41,162 bases of DNA from Saccoglossus kowalevskii (taxonomy: Eukaryota > Hemichordata > Enteropneusta > Harrimaniidae). The notes under the pieces are model-generated. The model did not search any database. It saw nothing but the letters and a program-made list of their open reading frames with translations, and was not told the origin of the DNA. Made by a program: the position numbers and the translations under genes. Each line of letters opens with the position of its first letter. Position 1 is the first letter of the stretch. Location: NCBI RefSeq assembly GCF_000003605.2, contig NW_003114957.1, forward strand, positions 268,058 to 309,219, given 5' to 3'. This document shows positions 12,481-23,199 of this stretch, in pieces.

Positions 12481-13640
12481 GCTACTGTAATACTGTAATA
12501 CTAAGGTACTGACTAAAGATTTTCCCATCTGTTGTTACAGACGTAATGTAATGCATTTCGGAATGCTAGCATATAAATAGTCGTGTGCCTTAGATAGACG
12601 ATCTGGGCTCAGTGGTACTCTCAAATCCACTAGTTCTCGCCCAGGATCAGATTCTGAATTAATTAAATCTCCTAACAAGAGCGTTTGTTGCATAGTTCTT
12701 TTTCCATTTATTGAATAGTATTATTCATTCACCCAGTGAAACATTAAGAATGAATAAAATAACAACTTATAGCGTATATTAGTGAAGATGCTTTATATTC
12801 GCCATTAGGCAACAGATCATGTTGGTCCGTTGTATCCTAGAAAGATTACTGTTGTGGCAAACAAGAATTAAACGGGTTAACAAAACTTCTGAGGTTGTTC
12901 CGATTAAAATCCTCATGTTATACAACACTAAAAATAAACTGTGGAAAAATCCTCGTATTTAAAAATAATACTGAGTGGTATACTCTTTCTTTCCCGAAAA
13001 AAAACCGCGTACGGAATTCAAATCAATCAGATCCGTTTTTATTAAATATGGTACATTTGCTTGTATGATGCCCTCTATGTTTTATCAGAGTCCAGCTATT
13101 CAAATAGTTTTCAATCTGACAGTCTCTAAGTGTATCTGTATAATGGTTTACTGTATAATGGCAGGATATAATTTGAGGGTTCACTGCATTGTAATGTCAA
13201 GCAAAAAGTAGCTGCTTTTTATCACTTTTAGCTTTGTCATTGTCTTGGCGGGTTGGTACATTTCGGCAGGTGAAATGTGCATCAACACATGACGGCCTCC
13301 AATGTAGAAATGTATTGTTGTTTCCTATAATTGGTTTTCTCTGGAAAAGTTGTAGCTTACGCATTATATTCAAGCCATGTTTGTTTTCATGTCTGCATTT
13401 TTGCATGTCCCATTCTATATAATGTTTAGCGCCAGTAACGTTCAAATAAGTCCTGTTTTTTGTTTTTTCTTGATTGTGTGCAGTGACTGTTTATTTCTGC
13501 TCGCGTTTCTCAATCTCATTTCTGAAATAATTGTGCTGTTCTGAGTCTTAATTGGAACATGTTATTTTGATGATGTGTGGCTTAAATTAACTATAAAATA
13601 TTACAAAAAGATTTAAATGTATTTTGTTTTAGAAATTAAA
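12481..13640. other. AT-rich intergenic DNA, no gene recognised
   Basis: Short ORFs on both strands (60-82 codons) overlap one another and have no recognisable domain or splice-site series. I see no RNA gene. Confidence 0.45.
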
Positions 13641-14182
13641 TGTAATAGCGCCCTCTAATATGGTTAAATATGGTTTGGACCATTGGTGGCGCTTTTAAAT
13701 CCACAGTGCTTTGCATAAGAGAACCATGGATGTTGCTCTTAATTGTGGTTTGACGTCGTCGTGGCTAGTTTCGTTTCTTTCGTCACCTCTTGTTTCCTTT
13801 GTGAATTTAAAGCTTTTATTTAGGTGTCTCCTGTTTCAAGCCGTTGCTGTGGTCCGCGAAATTCGTCAGAGCCAAGTCCCTATACGTACCTGCAATATCA
13901 AGACAAAGGAAACTCGCTCAACAAGTTTCGTGATACAAAAAAGACCGGTCACGTGGTGAAGACTCGTACACCATTCGGACCATCTGGAATATTCTTGATA
14001 TTTATTTGACAAGTAGACCCTATTATATTCTGTATTTAGAGCATATATTTGTATGCTAAATTTACTTATATATTTGAGTTGTGTAAATTCATTTATATGT
14101 TTATGGCCATATTGTTGGTTTATCTCATATACTATAAATGAAAATAAAATAAATGAAATAAAATAAAATATTATCCGATACA
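13641..14182 (+). mobile_element. Candidate LTR (solo or truncated retrotransposon end)
   Basis: The block begins TGTAATAGCGCCCTCTAATA and can be closed at ...CCGATACA, giving TG...CA ends 542 bp apart. It is more GC-rich than its surroundings in the middle, carries AATAAA-type signals near 14145-14165, and is followed at once by TTGGTGTCATTATTTGG, which resembles the primer-binding region of Gypsy-type elements. An open stretch at 13824-14009 lies inside and has no recognised domain. No target-site duplication or internal gag/pol was found, so the call is tentative. Confidence 0.3.
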
Positions 14183-14399
14183 TTGGTGTCATTATTTGGT
14201 AATAGTTCAACCTGGGACACACAGGGGGATTTGTCCACTCTTGGCTTTTAGTTGAAATCTTTGCACCAGACAGTATTTTAAACATTTAACTTGTTTGTTT
14301 ACGTGACCTGTCATTGTAGAGATTTTGACCTACATATGTGATATGTGATATACCATTTCAGAACGAGCTTCAAACATGAAAGCATTTTATAGATTATTT

Positions 14400-15240
14400 G
14401 TATTTAACACACATCCAAAGTAGAAATCATTACTGATGCCGTAAATCCATGACTCGTCGCTATTAAGCTTGACAAGCTGATGTGTAATGCTTTCTGACAG
14501 GAACCAAAAGAAATAGTACTACTCAGTACGCAAACCGAAAGTGTGCTACGTTTGGTCGAGAGAAATAACGAGAAAGATAAGAACATGAAGAGGAAATCTA
14601 ATTTGAAAATCACTGCACAGTGTCACGCTTTCTACCATGCTCATTGATATGACTAATTTCCCAGTGTCATTGATATTCATTCTCAGCAAGCGATGATATA
14701 TAACCTGTGTCTGACACACACAATTTATCAGTAATAATTTCAGTAACTACGTTGTACACATTCATAATGAGTGCATCAATTCGCTCGAAATGATATTTGT
14801 GTTTTTGAATTTAAAATAGTTATCCTTCTGAATATGCTGACCTGATTTCGGGTGAGATTTGCTGGCTTTTTTAACAGTAAACATGAGTTCTCTTAGGGGT
14901 GCGAGTCACTTGTAATATATGTACTTTCATTCCGTCTGGGCCCACAATATAGTACATCGGATACGCAAACTGTTACCCACATGGCCAAATATTTATACAT
15001 TTAGAAGATTTCTGCCAGTTACAAAAAATTTTTCGACATCAGTTAACCGTAAGACAGCTATTTTGCTTCCCAAGCAGCCGAATTTAAACGTGAATTATAT
15101 TCAATGGGAACTCGTAATAATTTGGTTTTGTATTTATAAAGAGTTTAGAATATGACGTAAGAATGAATTAAAAATAATAATATATTCTCCTCTCATAATG
15201 AACTACTGAACAGCACATTTTTTCATCTTAACAATGAACT
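14400..15240 (-). repeat. 3' flank of gene 2, similar to flanks of genes 1 and 4
   Basis: Read on the minus strand, the part next to the poly(A) site matches the gene 1 3' flank. The part at about 14461-14555 matches the gene 4 flank at 40285-40385; both share CTGTCAGAAA.CATTACACATC and an upstream TACTGAGT/TGCTGAGTGGTAC region. No coding gene is seen in the interval. Confidence 0.55.
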
Positions 15241-15246
15241 TTTATT
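15241..15246 (-). promoter_or_regulatory. Poly(A) signal of gene 2
   Basis: TTTATT on the + strand is AATAAA on the transcript strand, inside the same ATCAAATAAAAGTTCATTG block found after genes 1, 3 and 4, about 266 nt after the stop codon. Confidence 0.7.
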
Positions 15247-15301
15247 TGATACCTTTGAAACCCAAATAAATTATAGATGAGTTAAAATTATTGCTAACGC
15301 G

Positions 15302-15333
15302 TGATTTGATTTGATTTGATTTGATTTGATTTG
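15302..15333. repeat. (TGATT)n microsatellite
   Basis: Six perfect TGATT units in the 3' UTR of gene 2. The matching place in gene 1 has only a single CAATCAAAA-like unit, so the expansion happened after the duplication. Confidence 0.95.
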
Positions 15334-15511
15334 TCTGGGTACGTTATGCAATGTGCTGTCTTTTTCATTGCCAGTCACGCAGTAAACAACAACCTTGTTC
15401 CACAAATATCTAGCCAATTCGAACGAGCTACAAGTTGCTGACGTTTGTGGACAATTTCATGTCACGTGTATCGGAAACCAACAATAGAAGGGAATTGTCG
15501 TATGGTTTGAG

Positions 15512-18500
15512 TTAACACCAACCAGGCGACCAGACATCATTAAAATTCCCGGCGGCACCGGCTAGCTCTGTTGTTTGGTTTACCGGTGGAATTAGCAGTT
15601 TACGATGTTCATCCAATCGATCACGTAAATCCTGTACTATATCTGGATGATCAGCGGAGATGTCGTTTCTTTCTTCTGGGTCAACTGAATTGAAAGAGAG
15701 ACATTATAACCTTAGTATTGAATCAATAAAACTGAAAAGACGTGACATCCAATGTGCCTGTCTAGTTACAGTGACAAGACGCTTTGCTTTAAAAGAAGAC
15801 AAATCCACACTCTTACCTACGACATTGAACAAGTATTCTACGTTCTGTGGAGCCGGTGCGTGTGATTGTTGGTCTGTACTTGGCAATCCGCTTGCTGGGG
15901 CGTCACCATAATTGTAATAGTTATCTGAAATAAATATACATTGACATGCGTCAGATGGTGTCGTCAGATTGAGACATTGCGAATGCAATTCAACTGCCTT
16001 CAATATCCTTACAGTAATCTTTGGTTCTGATAAAATTTCAATCGAACATTCTATAGGTGTTTACCTGTTAAACTGATATCCCGATATGGATACAATAAAT
16101 CCGGGTGTCCTGTAATCAGTTTATAGTCTCCGATCCTAAAAACATACAAAAGATAATTCATGATGAGATTGTATGCATATATGTTATATTCCACCATAGG
16201 TTCGTCATATACATGTACAGTTAATGTTCTAGAATAGAAGAATGTTTTGCAGCACACATTCGTTTTCACTTGTTAGATCAATTATTTGGTTATTCAAAAT
16301 ATTAATACAAGCTAATATTTCAATTCTTGTTCACCAACCAGACTTGATATAATAACAACCCATACACACGAATAAATATATTATTGCTTACCTGATAGCA
16401 GCACCAGGGGATACTGGATCATCATCGATATTGTAGAGGATTTCATTTCTTGGCGATGGTTTATCTTCTGACCATGTAGGCCACATACTTAAACCGTCAA
16501 GTTCAGGCTCTATCAAATACAATACGAAACAGATTATAAAAACGTGTAAATGTTAAAACGCCCGCTATTTAACATTCGGTCGTGAAACAACATGCCTAAA
16601 ATTTATTGACTTTATGTGTTAACTTACCAGCTTTAGCTCCAGCCACATCAAGGATTGTTCTGTGTATATCAACTATGCTGTATAACCTATGAACCAAGTG
16701 GAAATGAACTTATTTAGGGTTCGTTGACATTAGTTGTGATTATTGTTGTGAGATTATTATTACTACAGTTATCTTACTCATTGCTTTCATATCCAGTCTT
16801 CTTTATTCCCTTCCCACTGACAATAGATGGTACACGAGTGGCGCCCTCAAACAGTGTTCCAGCAATACCGCGGAATGGATAGTTTGAGCCGGATTGAGAC
16901 GATAACGCTCCATTCTGTGTAATAAATGTAGACATATACATAAATGGACGACACAAACTTGGAAATCCACTCAACTATAATATTATTAAATTGTGAAATC
17001 TGAGAGTAATATATCTACACGGAAAGACGGATTATGCCCAACGAGGAGGTTCAAATTTAACATATATCAAATTACGCAGAGTAAAAGTAGGCGATGGTTT
17101 CTAAAAAATGTACCATTCAAGATAAAAAAGATGGCAACTCTCCATCTAAATCAGTCTCCTGATTTGAAAAAAAAATGACATAGACAATTGCAGATAGTCA
17201 TAAACACGTTTACAAATTAAATGAACAAAACAGACGTTGTTTACTTACGTCACCTATGAATATTATTAGCGAATCGTCATACATTCCACGGCTCTTCAAT
17301 GCATCCACCACACCGCCAATTATGTCGTCCATCATAGTCAACTTTCCTGAAATAGTAATAATACTAAATTGTTTTTTTTTCATTTTACATAACGGGCATT
17401 CATTTTTTACAACTAAGGCTGTTTATTTTTGAGCAGGAAATATCGGGCACCCATTGTGCCATTTACCATCATAACTAAATATGAATGCATTATGGTGCCT
17501 GTGAAATGGTTGCTATTTTCTCGCCTAAAATCATTCATCGGCACATAAGTATTATTATTTTTTATGTTTCAAAGCATAACATATTTTTTTTAAAGTGAAA
17601 AAATGCGTTTCAAACTTTTACTTTTCAAAATTTGTTTGTGTATATCAAAACGAGGCTCCTCATTAGCTGCTCATCTGCATACATAAATTCCCCTTGTGAC
17701 GTAAGAAGGGGAACTAGATGGGCAACTTTCACTGCCGATACGTGTATATAATACACATTTCATGCACAGTTTTCTCATATTTAACTAAATTGCCACGTAT
17801 GTAATTGTTCGTCGAGGAAGAATGAATCATGATGAACACATAATATAAAGTTTGTCACATAGGGTTGAGTTAAATGCGAAGTATGCCCTTTCTTGCGTAG
17901 CTGGTCACCGTGAAGGGCACACGTGTGTAATTTCGCTGGACCCCGGCACTAGACAACATTGGAGTTGGCAATTCAAAGTGAATTCGAGTTAGCGTGATTG
18001 TCATAATTATGACATCATATTATAATTGACTTAGTTGATTCTTATTATCACGCTGCTCAAACTGCAAGTAAAGGTAACAGAGGTGTGAATTCGACATTCG
18101 ACACCAATCAGCGAAGAATTCAGAAACTTTTAGCCTGCGAAAATGAAAACAATTCGCAGTGTGTAAGTGCTGCGTAATTTCTTGTTTGCCCGACGCTTCG
18201 TTTTTTTTGCTACACCATCAAAATTATTTCTACCTTACATAACACAAACAAGTGATGGTATTGCACGAGGCTTAAGTTGTCGGCGATTCCCTTTAAAACC
18301 TGGTTGTTCTTTCATGAAAAAAGAATCTGAGGTAAAATGGACACTATACATGACGGTGTAAGGAGAAAGTCCATCCCACCCTTTTCCCGTTTCGTGCATG
18401 GCTTCCGTCCACTGATGTCGATTGAAAACATGTAAATACTTACATTATGGCTATACGTATCACTCCTCCCGCCCTCAACACAACATCAAACCATCATAAG

Positions 18501-21500
18501 TGTTTGTTGTAAAAACAACCTTTCCAAAAATCTCTCTCTCAAATAGAAAAAAAAATCGCTGACCGAAAATGTATATCGTTTAAAAGTATGTTGAATGACG
18601 CAGTGTTATTATAAACGTACGGCTCAAGAGTATGGCTTTCTCTCATATTTTGGCATTTGGTGGCTTATTTTAACGTTGGAGAGAGTCGGAAATCCGGAAA
18701 CAGTCAATCGTTTCAGGATAGGTGGGCGTGGCGACAGTACGAGAGAAAAAATTCAAATTTACTTGAATACGAGTAATCATTTTCAACAACAAAATCAATA
18801 AATGTCCATTTCAGTGGGACACAGATTTAAAGTGGGAAATGTGGGAGGGCTTTTCACAGGCACTTGAATATTTCGACGTTCACTTGATGACATATGTAAT
18901 GTCCCAGGCCAGGGATGAAGTGTCCTTAGATAGAACTATGCTTATTTGGAATTATTTTACCTACCATAAAATAAAATTGTCTAGTTCTATCATCTTCGAT
19001 TTCGGCATACTTTTCTTCATACTCTTCGGGAATCTTGGGGAAATAACACAGAGACACAAAATTAATGTAATAAGTTACCAACGAAAATAATTACATACAA
19101 AACTTATACCAAATGCAAATTTCTATGTAATTTTAGTTAAATGTACTATTGTTTTACTGTAACCAACAGAATAAGATAGTTACCTCCAGATGCTTAGCAG
19201 GGATGTCCTGAGTAAACGCATAAAAGAGTGGAGTTCCTGGGTAATGGGTATTTACGATATGCTATGCTCTATCACCAAGCATTAACTGTGGACAAGAAAA
19301 TATGTTATAATTTGTCGATTTATCATTATATTGTTTTAAAGTTTTCACCATAACTTTGAAAGCGAGGCACCATGCTTTACTTAATTACTTATAAACAATA
19401 TAAGTTTCTGTTTAATGAGTGTTTTGACATTGGTTTATGACAATACTATTATTCATACTCACTGCAAGATAACCGTCACTTTTTGGTACCACTCCCATGT
19501 TATCAAGGAAATCATATCCTGCTGAAGGAGCTAGAATGACAAACCATTCAAAGATGAGTGAACTGAATAAAATCGTTGTCTCAGTCGACCCGTTCCCGAA
19601 AACGTGTTATCATAACTATGGCACAATATCACCACTGTCATATACATAGACACATATAAGAATAAGTATATTGTTTTACTAATAGTTAACTTACAGAGTA
19701 CTCCATTCATTTTATCGTAGTTACCGACTCCCAATGTCCATAGACCATAGTGTGAGTCAAAACCACGATTTGTTGGTTGATACTCATCTTTACAGAACCC
19801 TAAATGCCATCTAAAAACAAATTTGGAAAACATTTGGAAATAAGAAATATATAATAGAAATATCTTTGATTCTATCTATATATTAATTGCTTTCTATCAT
19901 TGCGTGTGACTTTTATTTTGTGTCAAATTAGCAACCACATACAATGTCATTAATCAGATCGAGGTTATTTGCCGATATATTGTAATATCACACTGGGTCA
20001 ACTTGTTTTAGAAAACCATGGCAACTGAACGAGATGTTTCCAGATCAGATTGTCTGAAATTATATGAAGGTATCTTTTATTTAAAATGTATTTAAAAAAC
20101 AAAAATATCATCATAAGTATGTAATAATGTAATGTAAGAATTGGATCAGACTCTCAGCATTGTAATCGCATAATCCTTAGTACAGCAAACAAATGTAAGT
20201 ACAATGTGATATATGCTATGGTCTACTTACTTTCCAACCATATGAGTAGAGTATCCAACTTCTTTAAGTTTTTCTGGTAACAGCTTGAATTCCAATGGAA
20301 CCCCACTAGGATGAAGGTTGAACACCATTTGATGCTGAAAAATATATATGAACAGAATTTAATTAACTAACGAGAATTAAGACAGTGTTAGGAAGTAAAT
20401 TTGTTCAAGACATTGGTCAAATTTATTTTGTATCGTCATTTCTAAGTAAATAGGATCTGCGAAGACAGATACATTGTATCTCAATAAAAATAATTCTCAC
20501 CTGATTTCCTGTTTTGAAAGGATACAATCCCTTCATCATAGCAGCTCTTGATCTAAATAATAATATATAAGTATACATATGGTATAATAATTCAAATTTA
20601 TATTTCATATCAATAGGAACGAACAACTATTTGTCGAGATACTGATTTATATTGAAGTGAGACACTGAAATTAACCTGTACGCTATCATGATGACAATGA
20701 ATCCATTCTACATTAACCTTTATTGCTATTATACTGAACTTGAATGAACATTTTATAACTGCATTCCATACATAGTAACGATATTAACACTTACGGTGTA
20801 CATGTAGGATGGGTATATGATTGGTTGAATATGACGCCATCAGCGGCGAGATCCATCAAGTTGGGCATTGCAATATCAGGGTTGTGCCAATGTACGTCAT
20901 TCCATCCCATGTCATCCACAAATATAAGAATAACATGTGGTTGATCTGGTAAAACAATGAACGAAAAAATATGAAATTATAGAACTAAAACATAGCTCAT
21001 CATAAAAACGTAACTTAACTGTATGCTTAACATGTGGTATTGAATGTTTTAACAAATGAATGTAATCGTTATGAATTAATAATATGACAGAAAGAACACA
21101 CAGCATGTAAGTCACTAAGAATATCATCCTGCTTCGTATATGATTCATGATATTCTCTCTTTAACCTCATATACTTGTTAATGTTGAATCGTTGTATATT
21201 TAGCAGTATACACCGTGTGCCACTCGGTGTACAAATAGAAAATAATACATACAAAATAGGCTAACCATGTACCGGAGAACATTGAATACTTAAGCAGTAA
21301 GACATTATCAATACTAGTCATGAAATACGATCGACTGTTTTCGCCAATATATAAATGCTGCAACTCAACTACAAATCTAACAATCTTGCCATTCCAAAAC
21401 ATCTTGATATTTGAAACACAAGTTTCTGGATCGTTGTTACCAAATAGTGACAGTTCCTACCTCCCCAACTTAGTGCTTTCAAGAATAAAAAATCGAAAAA

Positions 21501-22538
21501 ATCTTTTGACACTGAAAGAAGTTCCCCATATAAATAAAAGAAAATGCTTACCCGATTCAGCAATACTTGGCTGTAATACAAAAGAAAAAGAAGTTTACGT
21601 TAAAAGTGACAAATCCAACATCGTTTCATCACATCAAGAACTATAATATTGTATTCACTGTCAACTATTATTGAAAACAATTTCAATTTCTTTACTAAAA
21701 TATTTTGATCTTTGTTTCTTGTTGTTGAAATACTAGTATATTTCTAACATGATGAAACGATCAGCCATCACCTACTCTGGAACAGGTCATTGGTAATTTT
21801 GAAAAGAGTTTGTTTAGTATCAACCTGTTAGGTTAAAATGAAACACACGCTCAACAATCCCGGCAATATATGCATGAAAATATCCATTAACTACTAATAG
21901 TTGAAACCTACAACATGCAACGTTTTATCTTTTAAAGTTTTTTCATGTGGATTTTCAAGTATTTCAAGTATGGATATATAATAATTGAGCAAATAACAAC
22001 AAAACAAAACGAAAACAGTACTGCCATAGGAATACATTATTGTATTTTGTGTAATAAATGGTACCACAATCCCAAAATATTGGATTGTCGAACACAGAGA
22101 ATCACCATGCACAGTGATTCCAAATAGTCAAAAACATATGGCGAACAGTACGCAAGAGCATATCTGAGAATAACTGTCGTTATAAAACCGATAAATTGTC
22201 CACGCAAAACTGAAAGTCTTAATCAGATATAATGTTTGCCCTTTCATTGGAGGTACACAATCCTCGGTGCCGCCCAATATACACTTATACTGCCTACCAC
22301 ACGACAATTGAACACGGTGCTCTCCGTGGCAGAAAACAAGGCTATAAGTTGAACTAAATGCGATGTCACGAACATTGCAGTAAACTCAATATTTTCTCCA
22401 GCTAGACTAAGACTTAACATTTTTAACAACAGAATCGTTAATGAAATGTTGGTATGTGTTCTAAACATGCCGGTTGTTACTTACCTTGCTGACAACTGCC
22501 AGTGCCAGAAAGACAACTATGCAATGTAGACTACTCAT
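15512..22538 (-). CDS. Gene 2: arylsulfatase B-like protein, 16 exons, about 500 aa, intact with a shifted donor
   Basis: Exons in transcript order: 22485-22538, 21552-21570, 20795-20945, 20501-20552, 20231-20334, 19695-19810, 19463-19530, 19184-19285, 18961-19033, 17249-17346, 16778-16914, 16628-16686, 16392-16509, 16065-16135, 15817-15924, 15512-15684. The signal peptide is [18 protein letters not shown]. Formylglycine motif CTPSR is followed by AAMMKG, where the other copies have AAMMTG. DDMGWND, GKWHLG and GDNG are kept, and the catalytic His and Lys positions are Ala as in gene 1. Exon 9 has a 5-bp duplication (TTTTA) that puts the ancestral donor out of frame. A GT 4 bp further (G|GTAAAA) restores it and adds three residues (FMV) before GKLTMMDD. 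Intron 9 is long because of an inserted element. It converges with gene 1 and diverges from gene 3. The likely site is the secretory pathway or lysosome. Activity is uncertain. Confidence 0.87.
17495..18863. mobile_element. 1.37-kb insertion with 12-bp terminal inverted repeats in intron 9 of gene 2
   Basis: GTGCCTGTGAAA at 17495-17506 is exactly repeated in inverted form at 18852-18863. The flanks give the insertion point. Left of it, ATGCATTATGG matches intron 9 of gene 3 (reverse complement of about 30609-30621). Right of it, the TTGAAT...ACGTTCACTTGATGACATA stretch continues the same intron as in gene 4. Nothing between the repeats is found in the other copies. No transposase is recognised, so it is probably a non-autonomous DNA transposon. 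A target-site duplication is not obvious. The inner part carries only short ORFs. Confidence 0.6.
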
Positions 22539-22730
22539 CGTGACTGCCTCGATTCGTGATTGTTATCAATTGTATTGAACTTGTCTAATATATATATAGT
22601 TATCGGCACAGTGTGCTATTAATATTCAACATATTTTAGTACAAAAATAAACGTGTAGTACAAAGAAGTAGAAATTTATTAATTCGGTTACGCAACAAAC
22701 TGTAATTTGCTGGTACCTTAAGAAATGAAA
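22539..22730 (-). promoter_or_regulatory. Core promoter and 5' UTR of gene 2
   Basis: On the minus strand a GATAAC (22599-22604) precedes a TATA tract (22586-22598), then TTAGACAAG and AATTGATAACAATC before the ATG. The order and spacing match genes 1 and 3. Further upstream, shared blocks include ACACGTTTATTTTTGTAC and GCGTAACCGAAT-like sequence with gene 3. Confidence 0.75.
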
Positions 22731-23062
22731 CTAAAAGTAGGACCATAATAAATTATTCACTTGCAGGTGACAGTAATCATAACCGGTTGAACAGCCATTG
22801 TAAAAAGGGGCTGGTTATTTTATACAGATAGAATTTTCCCTGACGTTTAGCACATTTGATTGAGCATTTCGAATAAGCGGTCATTACGTCTACGAAGTAG
22901 TTTGCTTTCAAAACAATTTAGAAATTCAAGGTGACCAATTACTGTTTTCGATAACATGGTTTTGTTTGACAAGTTTATTTTTGCGTAAAATGTATGTGTA
23001 CTATTTTGTCAGGAGTAAGGCAGTATCTGTATGCATCAGCAGATGTGTTGCATCGCAGTCGC

Positions 23063-23190
23063 AATTTCTAAAGGCTCTCTCAATGCGATTTTTCGAGGCG
23101 GCATCTTAGAGGCAATTTTAGAAGCGCATCTCAGGGGTAATTTCTAGGCGGCATTCCCGTGGGTTTCTTGGGCCAATGTCAGTGGTGGCA
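23063..23190 (-). repeat. Decayed 25-bp minisatellite upstream of gene 2
   Basis: About five diverged units, on the minus strand, of the same repeat that precedes gene 1; ATTTCTAGGCGGCAT and GGCGGCATCTTAGAGGCA are the clearest. It starts about 525 bp from the gene 2 start codon. The flanking sequence also resembles that around the gene 1 array. Confidence 0.75.
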
Positions 23191-23199
23191 TATATGAAG

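Noticed and set aside
13866-14285. 139-codon open frame on the minus strand
   Set aside because: Low-complexity hydrophobic sequence overlapping the candidate LTR and an A-rich tract; no family resemblance.
16051-16269. Stand-alone small proteins overlapping sulfatase exons
   Set aside because: Short open frames such as this one are single sulfatase exons read through into introns, here exon 14 of gene 2; they are not separate genes.
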